Below, piece after piece: positions 12,291 through 23,952 of a stretch of DNA of 64,000 nucleotides (position 1 is the first letter of the stretch; each line of letters starts with the position of its first letter). The stretch is from Meghimatium bilineatum (lineage: Eukaryota > Mollusca > Gastropoda > Stylommatophora > Philomycidae). Both the position numbers and the translations under genes were made by a program. The notes under the pieces were generated by a model that was not told where the DNA came from, did not search any database, and saw nothing but the letters and a program-made list of their open reading frames with translations. The DNA lies in contig CM067322.1 of the NCBI GenBank assembly GCA_034231615.1, forward strand, positions 69,784,234 to 69,848,233, in the 5' to 3' direction.

Positions 12291-12351
12291 ATTACAACCA
12301 ACAGATGACTGAATCCTTTTTATACGTTTTCTGTGTGATGTACACATTTTA

Positions 12352-12425
12352 CTTCTAATGATCACAATGTACACATTTTACTTCTAATGATCACAATGTA
12401 CACATTTTACTTCTAATGATCACAT
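12352..12425. repeat. Tandem repeat, 29-bp unit, 2.5 copies
   Basis: 'tgtacacattttacttctaatgatcacaa' is repeated almost perfectly. Confidence 0.85.
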
Positions 12426-12514
12426 AAGCACACTTATATTGGTGGAATTTTTAAAAGATCCACAAGTTTTCATTGAATTTATTTTGTTAAGACTTTTATA
12501 TAAAAATCAATATA

Positions 12515-12612
12515 AATCACTGGATGACTATGTCTTGACACATCCAATGTAGTATCCCTACAACCCTGACTCTGTGTGTTGACACATCCAATGTAGTACC
12601 CATACAACACAA
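12515..12612 (+). repeat. Duplicated LINE 3'-tail segment
   Basis: Two copies of 'tgacacatccaatgtagta.cc.tacaac' occur at 12,536 and 12,580. The same text forms the 3' tail region of LINE relics at 13,930 and 39,490, so this is probably a LINE 3' UTR remnant next to the 12.6-kb copy. Confidence 0.55.
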
Positions 12613-13990
12613 AAAAGGCGACCTTCAGATCTGTTCTAACTACCAAACTATAGCCCTTATAAGTCAAGCAAGTAAAATAATGTTAAACATCATAATGCAA
12701 AGAATCAAACAGAAATTAGCGATAGAGATAAATGAAACACAGGCTGGTTTCAGATTGGGCAGAGGAACAAGAGATCACATCCTTAACATGAGATTGATCA
12801 TAGAAAAGTGTAGGGAATTTTCAACTGACCTGCACATGTGTTTCATAGATTACTCAAAAGTGTTTGACTGCGTCAAACACCATCAACTATGGGAGATAAT
12901 GAACAGCATGGGTTTCCCAAGACATCTGATTCATCTAATAGAGGAACTTTACCAAGATCAAAAGGCTGCAGTAAAGTTAGAGGGCGATCTCTCAGAGTGG
13001 TTTGAGGTACAGAGTGGAGGAAGGCAGGGATGCACACTCTCCCATACCTGTTCAACATCTACGCAGAAAGTATAATGAGGAATGTGAGAGAAGACATACA
13101 GCGCTGACTACCACGCTTTAAACATAGGTGGATTCCTAATCCCGGAACTACGCTATGCAGACGACACAGTGCTTCTTTCAAATGATATAAAGGGATTGGA
13201 ACAATTAATCAAGAGCACAAAGAAATATAGTGAATCACAAAACTTGTATTTAAACACGCAAAAAAACAAAAATCATGTCAACAGATATATCAACACAACA
13301 ACCAAAAATCAGAATAGACAATACCGAGATAGAATGTGTGGATAAATTTGAATACTTAGGAGCAAACGTCAATGGTGCAGGAGACTGCATGGCAGAAATA
13401 AGGAAGAGATTGGCAATGGCATATTGCAAAATAACACGTTGAAAAACATATGGAAGAACAACAAAATAGAAACGAAAGTGCTAATGTTACGATCTTTTAT
13501 TTTTCCGGTTGCAACATACGGCTGTGAAACATGGACCCAAAATAAAACAGCGGCAAAGAAGATCAACGCCTTCGAGATGAAATGCTACAGGAAGATACTT
13601 AGAATATCATGGAAGGAAAAAATCAGAAACTCAGATATAAACACATTGAAGATTTCAGAGTGTTGGTTACTAAACAAAATTTAAAAAAAAGAAAACTACG
13701 GCTGTGTGGTCATATAAAGAGACACAACTGTTTAGAAAGACAAATAATGGAGGGAAGAGTACCTGGAAAGAGGAGAAAGGGCAGACCAAGAAGACAATGG
13801 ACTGATGACATTAAACATAACATGAATACATCGCTAGAAAATGCAAGCCACATCGCCCAAGACAGAGGTTCAGAGAGTTCATTGGGAAGACAACATTCTA
13901 GAAGGAATACATCACATGACACCCATACGACCCTGACTCTGTGTATTGACACATTCAATGTAGTAGCCTTATGACCACGACAGGTTATGG
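12612..13990 (+). mobile_element. LINE fragment, same family as the 52.4-kb copy
   Basis: It begins at the same point (ggcgaccttcagatctg) inside the reverse transcriptase as the poly-A-linked break in the 52.4-kb copy. It keeps ETQAGFRLGRGTRDHILNMR, CFIDYSKVFDCVKHHQLWEI, SGGRQGCTL, an intact YADD (cgctatgcagacgacac near 13,150), FEYLGANVNGAG, YGCETWTQNKTA and the KRRKGRPRRQWTDDIKHNM tail. Frameshifts occur near 13,050, 13,095, 13,260, 13,440 and 13,680. The endonuclease and linker are missing. Confidence 0.9.
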
Positions 13991-14704
13991 GTTTATGGAT
14001 GGATAGATATACAGACATATAACCTGTCATTTTTGTTATAGAAAAGTAACATACTTGACTCATATATAGCTGCTTATATATTACTTATATACAGCAATCC
14101 ATTAAAGACTGCAGATTTGTGACAAGAAAAACACAAACATTAATAAAAACAATATACATTATTTTTACATTGCATCACAATAAACAGAGTTCTAAAAAAA
14201 TACATAATTGACAACTTGGATAAATGATATCACACAAGCATGCATTTAAAAGTGAAAGCTCTAGATAATACAAACTGGCAAATATTTTCTAGTGTTAGAA
14301 AATATGTCATGATCAAATAATTGTAACTTTAAAACTTGTGTAATTTTTCATTGCAATCTCCTAGAAGCAGTGATAAAAAATATGATTTTAGTCTGTGTAT
14401 ACTAAGAGTTAGAATGCACTCGCATAAAATAAACAAAATTCTTCTTCATAGCAAACATTGAAAATCTAGAAACAATGACAATGTTCTAGTAGAAAGGTTG
14501 AGAAATACAAGAATGTACAAAAAAAGCCCACATAGACTACATAAAACAGGGTGTAATTAGTGAACATAAATGTATCTGTTTTGCTGGCTAATGATACAAG
14601 CTGCAAATAAATGTGTTAAATTATTAGGTAGAAGACCTGAAAAACAGAGCATGCAACAGTTGACTACATCCAGCAATCCTCACACTGCGGACCATTCTCC
14701 AAAC
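13991..14704. other. Intron downstream of exon N, nothing recognised
   Basis: AT-rich stretch; no repeat or ORF supported. Confidence 0.5.
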
Positions 14705-14776
14705 CTGTTTTACTGGAAATCAGGACTGGGATTCTTCGAACAAGCTCTTTCTTTGGAGGAGTGCTCGGTCTCTGCT
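14705..14776 (-). CDS. PPP4R4: PPP4R4 exon N (TPPKKELVRRIPV motif)
   Basis: The acceptor is ttttgttattcag and the donor is gtttggag (a weaker donor). The exon is 72 nt, phase 1 at both ends. It encodes QRPSTPPKKELVRRIPVLIS then SKT. This resembles the short conserved block 'TPTQSLPKNIPISVPG' in the vertebrate tail, which supports it despite the non-optimal donor. Confidence 0.78.
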
Positions 14777-14837
14777 CTGAATAACAAAAATACTTAGTTC
14801 TATATTGCCATCATTTGTCAAAATAAGGTTATGTTTT

Positions 14838-14990
14838 ATCACCAGTACAATAAGTAGCATTATAAGGTCTTGCTGCATTCTTATCACATAACAATAGATA
14901 CAGTAAGTAGAATGATAAGATCCTGCTGTATTCTTATCACATAATAGATAAGTAGCATTAGAAGGTCCTGCTGTATTCCTATCACTTAAA
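14838..14990. repeat. Tandem repeat, about 55-bp unit, 3 copies
   Basis: 'aagtagcattataaggtcctgctgtattcttatcacataatagata' recurs three times just upstream of exon N (minus-strand sense). Confidence 0.8.
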
Positions 14991-15069
14991 CTACTTTATT
15001 AATCTGTCAATCATCAGATTACAACACTAATTGTCTTATGATTAATTTTAAGTTAAAAAATGTGTTGCA

Positions 15070-15320
15070 GGGGCTTGAAAGGACAGTAAAGAATAGTGAC
15101 ACTGTTATTTGTCAGGCATGTCGTAAGAGGCAACTAAGGAGGTTTGGGAGATGGAGTGGGCTGTCCCATCCCATAGAGGGTCAAAGTGACCCATAAGGTA
15201 TACTGAAGTCAGGACAAAAGAAGCAGATATCGCAGCCAATCTGTAAACAATAACACAGCACATTCTATTCTCTGGACTATATTCTGCTATTCTGCAGAAG
15301 TTTGATGAACACTGAAAAAG
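15070..15320 (+). mobile_element. SINE-like repeat, GTCGTAAGAGGC family (copy 1)
   Basis: It holds 'gcatgtcgtaagaggcaactaaggagg', 'gtcccatcccatagagggtcaaagtgaccca', 'cagatatcgcagc', 'ctgtaaac' and 'tctggactatattctgctattctgcagaag'. It is about 250 bp without an ORF. Other full copies: 26,636, 36,205, 37,105, 43,157 and 63,828. Confidence 0.85.
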
Positions 15321-15469
15321 AAACATCACGTTATACAAAGAACTCCCAAGTTCAGAATAGTGCTGTCTCAGTAGGCCGGGTCCCATGAAGAACATAATCT
15401 GCAGCCTCATGGTCAGGTCTGCACTTGCATAAGTTTGTCTCACCAATGAAAAACATCTGCACATGTGAC

Positions 15470-15625
15470 CTCATAATTTATTGTGCCCCATTCAGTGTAT
15501 AAAGACAATGGTTTATTCTTTAATAAGGCTGATTTCAAAACATGTAACCTCATAATTTATTGTGTCCCATTTATTGTATAAAGATGATGGTTTATTCTAT
15601 AAAACAAAGCTGATTTCAAAACATA
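15470..15625. repeat. Tandem duplication, about 72-bp unit
   Basis: 'acctcataatttattgtgycccattyattgtataaagayratggtttattctwta' occurs twice (15,470 and 15,545). Confidence 0.8.
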
Positions 15626-15884
15626 TAATTGACATCATTGTACTTAGGTTTCCCCACATGCAATTTGTTTATTTGAACAGATCAATAGTATCTTTTACTG
15701 GGAGTCACGGTAGTGTATGTTAAGATAAATAACCAAACTGTCAGAGGATATCCAACAATGTGGAGAGTGCTTCAGTAGTGTGTCTGGTACATCCTAAAAC
15801 AACCCTCATGATTTCAATTTGGACTCTCCTCAGCCTAAAAACTTGTATGTGGAGTTCAGTATAAAATATGGAACTAGTAGTATA

Positions 15885-16135
15885 TTTAGTGTAATGTTAA
15901 GTCATTTGTCCACCAACCAATAGACCAAGGTTTCGAATCCACTCTGTGGTTTTAAATTAAAATTACTCCATGGTTTACCCAGCACAAGGAAGTAGGGTAT
16001 CAGGGGTTCTGCTCTGAGAAGGTTGAGGAATGGCTACTGAGAAAGTGCAGTAGGTGATACTAGTCATGCAGTTTCTGGTCAACCACAGACTAAGCAGCTG
16101 AGCACTTATGGGAAACCGTGTGCTATGACGTTGGT
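15885..16135 (+). mobile_element. Possible tRNA-derived SINE
   Basis: 'aggtttcgaatccact' at 15,929-15,944 fits a B box, and 'gtcatttgtccaccaaccaatagacc' precedes it. About 200 bp of non-coding body follows. Boundaries unclear. Confidence 0.4.
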
Positions 16136-16287
16136 TCATAGCTCATTTTATCTTTCCCGTAACATTTTCTTGCTATGATATTAGACACAAGGGTCCCTGT
16201 GTTGTACACCTGCCTCAACTCTTTCTCAATAATTATAAGATGCATTAACAACTGCCAATAAGGTATTTTGTTATGAACATTTTACAT

Positions 16288-16744
16288 TCTTCTTCTTCTT
16301 CTTTCGTTCACTTGAAACATGTCTATATCTGTAATTCTGTCTCCTTAATAAAACTCACTGTCTTTTGTAGTTCATACAGTGTCCCATAGAGTTTTGATTC
16401 CAGTGTTGTTTCCTCTGGCCAATATGTCTGCCTCAGTGTTTCATGCTCAGAACACTCTTGAAGTATATGTTTGGCACTCTGTGCTGCCTGTCCACATGTA
16501 CACATGGCCGTGTTGTCAATCTTGAACTTTGTATACATGTGACTGCGGAGTCGGTTGTGTCCTGTTCTGAGACGTAGAATTATAACTTGTTCTGGTCTGT
16601 TCATAATGTGATAGTCATCTTGTGTTGGTGTTTGTGGCTTTCTTATTGACTTTATCATCTGTTTTTTTCTGCTGGTAGGTGATTGGTATATCTGGTTGGT
16701 CTTCAGCAGCAACTTCCTTAGCCAGTTGGTCTGCTTTTTCATTT
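16288..16744 (-). mobile_element. 5'-truncated LINE insertion with 12-bp TSD (family of the 28.2-kb element)
   Basis: The minus strand encodes the last ~135 residues of the 28.2-kb LINE almost identically: QTPTQDDYHIMNRPEQVIIL, RLRTGHNRLRSHMYTKF, CTCGQAAQSAKHIL and ETELQI-stop, followed by the 3' tail (GAA)n. The flanks carry the direct repeat aacattttacat at 16,276-16,287 and 16,745-16,756, so this is a discrete insertion. Near-identity with the 31.9-kb sequence indicates recent mobilisation. Confidence 0.95.
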
Positions 16745-17025
16745 AACATTTTACATAATTATTAGCAGTACATGTATTTTTAACCATTGTAAACAGATAC
16801 AGCACTCATTCCTGAAAGTTTTCATATATAGATCATGTTTTAATAATAATATTGGAATAATTTTTGACAGAATTAGCAACAATAGCATTTAACATTGTGA
16901 TGTTCCTCCTTCTCATTATACAAAGTTAATGCATACAGTCATCATTATACAACTTAAAAGGGATAGAAAAATGTTGACATTGCAAATTCTTATAAAAATT
17001 TAAAAACTGGTGAAAATTTCCTGGA

Positions 17026-17050
17026 ATATATATATATATATATATATATA
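17026..17050. repeat. (AT)12 microsatellite
   Basis: Perfect dinucleotide run. Confidence 0.95.
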
Positions 17051-17278
17051 CCAAGGAAACAAAGAAGTTTGTTGACACAAACAGCGTCAGCATGTGCCGA
17101 ATCAGGTGGCATAGGTGATTACCTTCACAACAATCTATCCACAGCACAGTGATTACCACGCCATAATGTCAAACTATCATCTTCTCTCTCTGCCGTCTCT
17201 TTTCCCCTCAATTTTACCTGTTTTTACATTTTTACTTATGTAAAACACAGGTTTTTAAAACATCCCACTTAGATCCGA

Positions 17279-17385
17279 CAGTTAGTTAGTTAGTTTGTTC
17301 CTTTCGTGCCGCAAGTGACACATGGGGCAGAGGTTTTGGTTCTCCATATGATGCAGTCCGCTGCCTGCAGCTTTAGTTCCTGGAT
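17279..17385 (-). mobile_element. LINE 3'-terminal fragment with (CTAA)n tail
   Basis: The minus strand encodes LQAADCIIWRTKTSAPCVTC followed by GTKGTN-stop, with the stop inside the CTAA run, the same 3'-end design as the 5.4-kb LINE. The sequence differs, so it is a related but separate family. Confidence 0.7.
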
Positions 17386-17499
17386 TTAGACCTGACAGAC
17401 TATCACTAAAATTAAGGGGTTATGATATGCTAACAAGAAAATATTCAAGATATGCACAAAACATCAAAAGACGAATAGAAATTATCACAACACACAAAC

Positions 17500-18440
17500 A
17501 TGTCCAACCGATACTCAATTCCCTTGCCTTACTTCACTCTGTACCTCAAACCACTCTGAGAGATTACCCTCTAACTTCACTGCAGCCTTTAGATCTTGAT
17601 AAAGCTCTTCTATTAAATGAATCAGATGTCTTGGGAAACCATGTTGTTCATTATCTGCCATTATTTCTTGTGTTGGATGCAGTCAAATTCTTTAAGTAAT
17701 CTATGAAGCACATTTGTAGTTCAGTTGAGAATTTCCTACACTTTTCTAGCGTCATGTTAAGGATGTGATCTCTTGTTCCTCTGCCTGATCTGAAACCGGC
17801 CTATTTTTTGTTTATCTCTATCTCCAATTTTAGTTTGATTCTCTGCATTATGATGTTTAAGATTATTTTACTTGTTTGACTTATAAAGGCTATAGTTCGG
17901 TAGTTTGTGCAAATCTGATGTGATTTTTTGAGGAGGGGTATATATAATGATTTTTTTTATTTCGTGGCCATGTGTCATCCCATATTTTGCAGCAGAGTTT
18001 GTGGTAAATCTTGATTCTGGCCTCGCCCGCTGCGTGTATCATTTCTGTTGTTAAACCATCATTGCCTGGAACTTTTCCTTTCCTTCAACTTTCTATTGCA
18101 TATATTACTTCTTCCTTTGTAGGTTCTGGCTCTTTTTTATATTCTTATATTCTACACCTCACTGCAGTATTTCTTCTATCTGTGTAAGATATTTTTCACT
18201 TCTGTTAGTATGTTTCCTTGTTTATCTTTCAGCATTCTTAATGATGGTTGAATTTTGGTGTCTTGTAGGTGTCCTACATTTTCAAACATCATTTTACTGT
18301 TACCTTGGTTTTTCTGCGCTTTAACTTCAAGGCATATTTGTTTATGTAGTTTTGCTTGTCTTGCTTAATTCTTCTTTGAATATCTCTTGACAGACTTCAA
18401 ATGTGCTCTGTTTTTACTACTATTTTTAATTTATCTTCTT
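17500..18440 (-). mobile_element. LINE fragment, family of the 52.4-kb copy (copy 3, inverted)
   Basis: Reverse-complement text matches the reverse transcriptase N-terminal half and the linker of the 52.4-kb element: NDGLTTEMIHAAGEARI, KIWDDTWPRNKKNHYIYP, FDCIQ. Many stops and indels; it is older than the other two copies. Confidence 0.85.
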
Positions 18441-18689
18441 TTAACAAGAAACAACAAGCACAGCTGTATTGACTAAAAATGCTAATTACCTGAAATTTTG
18501 TATATGCTTGGTTCTTTAATTGAAATATTGTGCTTGTGTTTCATGTTTAGTACATTGTTAATAAGTTACTTTATTACCATTTATAGACCAAGTGAAATTT
18601 ATTGTTATATCACTCACGTCTATGAGTAACATGAATGATGTTTCTTGTTAAATATAGGTAAGAATGTTCAATTAATTATTAAATAATAG

Positions 18690-18870
18690 GCAATATAGGC
18701 ACACTGCCGAAGTCGAATGTGTTGGGCCATTTGTACAAATATATCAGTGAAACAATGCATTTCCATTCTCTAGACTACATCCTGCTAGAAATTTTGTAGA
18801 ATTATTGTACTGCTACAAGAGAGATCCCAGTGAGATTTTGAGAACAAATGCTATATACGAGTATATAAAT
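18690..18870 (+). mobile_element. SINE-like repeat, 3' part (variant subfamily)
   Basis: 'gccgaagtcgaatgtgttgggcca', 'aacaatgcatttccattctctagactacatcctgct' and 'tgagattttgagaac' match the 3' half of the GTCGTAAG family. It shares a subtype with 34,667, which contains the extra 'gtcctgctacaagagaaatc' insert. Confidence 0.7.
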
Positions 18871-19424
18871 ATCAAAGACTACGATACATACATAACCTAG
18901 GCACAAAATATGCAACAAAAGCTTTCAAATAGAATTAAATATATCATTATTTCTCATGCATTATGTCACCAATGAAACATAATTTATTTTTTTTGTGTTT
19001 TGACAACTTTAAGCAGTATCTTGTAATAAGCAAGAAATATCTAATAGACAAATCTTCATGATATGAAAAGTGTGCATGTACAAATCATTGGAAAAATATA
19101 TATCAGGATTTTGACATTCAGAAAGTACATACACAAATGCCACTATTTTGTAAGAACTATTTTGTATGGATAACCTTAATTATTTTTATAAGTTCTGTGT
19201 GTGTTCACTTGTTACATAAATATGCGTTAATAAATCATTCCTAGTTTTGTTTATCCTTTAACCAAAAAAAGGGACATGCACACACTTTCTCAATCTCTCA
19301 CATGAATAATGAAATATAATAATTTTAAAAATGAATAGGGAAAATAAGATTAATAATATATGCTAAACATTTCTAAAGAGGAAATGGTTTAATCAAACCT
19401 TTGAGCTTACAAGTTTTTAATATG
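18871..19424. other. Intron, nothing recognised
   Basis: AT-rich; no feature supported. Confidence 0.5.
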
Positions 19425-19433
19425 TGTTCAGAA

Positions 19434-19910
19434 ATGAAAAATATATTGTGCAATATGACCTTGTCATTAGAGGTGAAGAGAGTTAGTAGTGCTATATAAC
19501 TCCTATACTAACATATGGATGCGAGTCTTGGACACTGAATAGTGTCGAAGATAGTGGAAAAGTAAGGTAGCAGAGATGTGGTTCTATAGAAGAATGCTGA
19601 GAATACCATGGAATGCCAGGAAAACTAATGTGGAGGTGTTGAGAGTCAAATGTAAAACGGACCTTAACCAATTATATAAGAAAAAGACAATCTTCATTTT
19701 TTGGCCATTTCATGAGACAGGAGGTTTGGAGAACATGCCACAACAGGCATGATTGAAGGCAACAGAGACAGAGAGCAATTACATGAGAAAATATTTGACA
19801 GTTTGACAACCTGGCAAAGCAGGGAAACAACAACGATCTTGACACATAATGCTGGAGAGAGAGCTGTGGAGAACCATGATCGCCTACATCAGCTGGCATG
19901 ATGATGATGA
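19434..19910 (+). mobile_element. LINE 3'-end insertion with 9-bp TSD, family 'GKIEGNRDRG' (copy 2)
   Basis: Decayed coding for LTYGCESWTL, MWFYRRMLRIPWNARKTNVE and FFGHFMRQ, with tail (ATG)n at 19,898-19,910. The direct repeat tgttcagaa flanks it at 19,425-19,433 and 19,911-19,919. Confidence 0.85.
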
Positions 19911-19989
19911 TGTTCAGAACCAACTGAGACATGAGGACACAGTACCATTCTGATGACTTTGACAATGACTATTTATTAAGCAATGAAAG

Positions 19990-22380
19990 TTTTTGTCTCT
20001 AGTTTGCACATCTGGAGATCAAAGAATACATGTAACCATCACTGAGACATTCTGAATAAGAGTGGAAGTAAATGGTAAAGACATTCTAAGATTAATAGCA
20101 TTGAAATTTGGTCTTTGGTTGTTAATAAAAAAACTAAAAGTGGATAAAAAACATTCAAGTTGTTAGGGAAGATGGACTACTGCACATCACTGTCAGTCAA
20201 ATACTAATGGATTTCAACAGGCTAAAACACAGACCTCTCATTGAATTGTTCTTACATCTGATAATTTACTGGTCATTTCTCTCTTGCTCTGCTTCTCACT
20301 CTCTCATCACTCCCTCTCTCTATCATTCCAACTTCTCTAAGCTTTTCCTCAATAAGACATTCTATTTATGTAACAGGTATCTATAAAAATTGTCAACAGC
20401 AATAAAACATTACTGTTCATGAGATAGAATAATATGTAAAATACAATATCAAAATACAAGACTAAATAAATATCACAATAATGCAACATAAAACATTATG
20501 ACTAAAGTCAAGAAGATTTCCCAAAAGATGTTTTATAACAATAGTTAATTTAGAATAGTAACAAACAAAATCCATATGTCACAATACAAAACAAATAGTC
20601 ACCTAGTGTGTCACAACAAACAAGTATATCACACTTTATGGGCACCACCTGTAAGTATGCATTGCTGGATAAAGTGACAGCAGGGGAGAAAAATCCAGCA
20701 ATCCAAACTACCCATCTATGACGATAGTATTAAAAGTGCAAAGATTGTCCCAATTAGCGCACTCATGTCTACATGTTTAGCAATTCCTAAAGTGTTTGCC
20801 TGTTCCAAAATAACAGCAAAAGGAGCAGCAATTAGGCCTATACACGCTAGTGAAAAGTAAAGGTTATTGTTATGGTGTTCACATCGCCCCTTCTCTTGGT
20901 AACTTAAACATACACCCCCTCATTGGTAAACAAATTGAACTTTGATTAAACATAGTAAATATATACAAAACAGCTAGTATCAATTTATATGCCTACTCTT
21001 AACTGATTCCACCCGATCTCATATGAGACGACTAGTATGTGACAATTTCGTTGTTTTTAAGAACTTTAGACTAACCTAGACTAACCAGAAGTACTTTAGA
21101 CAGGGAAAAAAACCTTTTCTTTGTTAAACTTGAAGTCATGGAAGAATTATACATCAAATTTGTGTGCTTTATATCAATTTTGTCATGGTGTTTACAATTT
21201 TTATAATACCAAGCAATTTGGAAAATGGAGGTTTGTCAGCAACATGTCCTGTGCGTATAATTGCTTTTCCATCCATTTGAATTTGTACATAATTGAATAA
21301 TCTATGGATCAAGTTAACATAAGTTAGACCTAGACCAATTGTATTGCGTTTTAAAATTGGAATCTTAAAGGTATGATGAAAGGAAAGGTTATATAGCATT
21401 TATTATTACTGTAGATTCTCGCTAACTAAAATCTATTTATCTCATTTCCATATTTTTAAAACAAACTTAACATAAACGATTGTTTCCTATAACAGTCTGC
21501 ATATCTATAAACTATATTATATCTTTCTTTGAATGAATATATAACAGATGGTACTTTAATCATATTTAAAGTTCATAATGTCTGTTTAACAAATGTATTT
21601 CTGCAATAGTCTAAAAATTTTCCCAGTAGATGATTATGATTTGAGTTTGGGAACAGTTCACAAACCATTATACAAATTTCAATTTTGTAACATGTTATGT
21701 ATGGATTACAAACAACATAAAACCATTTAAAATTTTCGGCCACAATTATTGTGGTGTATGGTTCACTGCAGGTAAAAAAATTTAATCCACCAAATTTTAA
21801 TTATATGCGTGAGTACCTGTATATTATTTTCTATAAATTTAACACTACATAACATAACAAGTCATCAAAATAATCAAGTTCATCCAATGTCCCTATAATA
21901 TATAGGATATATATTTACACAATTTTTATACCAAGAAAATTAATTTGGATGGTGTATGTGTGTACCTTTTTTTGGTGCCAAAAAAATAATTATGTCCAGA
22001 CTAAAATAATTACATGCTGAATCAGTAAAATCTAGTTATTCTGTCAAACAGAATATCACATATCTTGGTAATTAAATTTATAAATGTTAAAGAAACAAGT
22101 TTACATAAAATGTTTGTCAACAGGAAAAAATCCATTAAAACAAAAATATCTTGCAATGAGGGAAAAGAATGCAACTACATTTCCTAATTTTCAAAAAACA
22201 AAATTAACTAGCACAGGTGATGCTAAAAATATTTTGGTTTATTTTAGAAAGAAATTTCAGCACAATCTTCTTCTGGATTATTGATTAGAAACCAGCACTA
22301 TAGCATAAGGGACATTCCTATAAATGCTCCACTCTCTATTCCAGCACTCATACAAAAGTATGCAGACTCAAGTCCAAGTC
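19990..22380. other. 2.4-kb intron stretch, nothing recognised
   Basis: AT-rich sequence; ORFs are short and resemble no family I know. It may hold old decayed repeats. Confidence 0.5.
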
Positions 22381-22384
22381 AGAC

Positions 22385-22910
22385 GTTGATTATGTGATCT
22401 TCGTAACTCTCCAGAGAGGACACAATTTCTCCACTCACTCCTGGTCATAGCCATTCTGTGTAGGTGCTCGCTATTACCTTCAGCATTGTTTTTCTTCACT
22501 CTGTAGCAAATCAATGACTGCTCTTATTAGATCAGCCATATCTCTTTTCAATACTGTGCCATTAATCACAGCATTGTTCATCAAAAGTCTGCCTCTGACA
22601 CCTGCATGACCAGGGGGCAGTATATCCATGTAATACTTTGGACAACCAAGTTGTTCAGTAAAGTGACTCATTCTTTTCTTAACATTCACCTTTCTATCTT
22701 TTGCAGCATTCCTTGAAAGTCTGAAATCATCACTGTGTGAGTTGATATTTCAATCACCAACTGAATGCTGCAAGTCACTGCTTCTATTTTCACTTTCATG
22801 CTCGATGTTGAAGTGGAGTATGCAGATGATTTTTCAAGCACCTGTTTTCTAACATTGTAGGCAACAAAACCCCCTCCCCCACTTATCTGTTTCTCTGTTG
22901 ATCCCATTTA
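22385..22910 (-). mobile_element. RNase H relic of an I/Jockey-like LINE
   Basis: On the minus strand: GGGGFVAYNVRKQVLEKSSA, YSTSTSSMKVKIEAVT (Glu helix), MISDFQGMLQKI (Asp) and ILPPGHAGVRG (the His loop), split between two frames. It matches the RNase H of the 5.4-kb LINE. Confidence 0.75.
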
Positions 22911-23144
22911 CAATGACAGTTAAATATGTTAATTCTCTATTGATTCAATGTTTACCATTTTTACAGAAATGCAATTTAACTCTTATCTCTGCTTACCAGC
23001 CCAGCTGTAGCTACATACAGTTTTATAGCTGCCACACATACTATCATTTGTCTGTTGAATGAGCTATCTGTATAGGCCTATATGATTGTTTCTTGCGGTT
23101 TTGTGTGCAACTGCACAAGTTCTTGTACCGGACTCTAGCCTGTT

Positions 23145-23470
23145 TATTGATCTAGTCTAGAAAATAAGTACAGTTTCTACTGATCATCAACATTGATCTA
23201 GTCTAGAAAATAAGAACAGTATGTACTACATAAGTAGTCTTCAGTTTATACTGTTCATGTCCATTAGTCTAGCCTAGAAAATAAATACAATTTGTAATGC
23301 TCATGGGCTAGAAAATGAGTAGTTGCCCATGAATTAACTTGTATTCATTGATCTAGTCTAGGAAAAGTCTAGAAAATAAGTATGGTATATTTAACTTATG
23401 CTTGTCAATCAAGTCTATGAACATATACTAGAAAATTAGTACCAGAAAAATCTATAAATTGTGTTCATGG
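23145..23470. repeat. Diverged minisatellite, about 45-60 bp, about 6 copies
   Basis: 'ttgatctagtctagaaaataagtacagtttrta' recurs six or so times with variable spacing. Confidence 0.75.
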
Positions 23471-23819
23471 ATCTAATCATTGTCAACAAAAATTTTACTT
23501 TAATATTCTCATTAAATTTGTTCATGAATTTCCTGTTTTCTCGTTTATTCTACATATAAATTGTACTTTTATTAACTATTTCATGCAACGTACAAACAGC
23601 ATAGGTACCCAATGAAGTGCAGCATATAAGCCTATGATTGTCTTTCGGTACAGTACAAGAACAAGTGCCTACATTCTAATTATTTTTTTAATATTATGCG
23701 CAGTTCCATTCCAACTTTAGTATAGTATGCGCAGCTTTTGTGACATCACTGTAATCACATCAGTAGTAAACCTTGTTGTCAAAATGGTTAATTTTATCAG
23801 AGATTAAAAAGTGGCTAGG

Positions 23820-23952
23820 ACTGCTGCTGGATGAATCGATCTGTGTGCTACGCACTGAGAGCCACCCTCCTTGGTTAGCCAAGGGAGAGAGGGAGGGGCT
23901 CTCTGTGCATAGTGTGCAAATCTATGCATCTGGTAGAAGATCGATGGATCTA
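23820..23952. repeat. Long imperfect hairpin (about 130 bp)
   Basis: The arms gatctgtgtgctacgcactg (23,838 on) and the downstream cagtgtgcatagtgtgcaaatc-like strand pair, then agagccaccctcc pairs with ggaggggctct, and ttgg-ttag-ccaa closes the tip. Further pairs occur at atcgatc/gatcgat. It could be a palindromic MITE or a hairpin RNA precursor. Confidence 0.7.
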
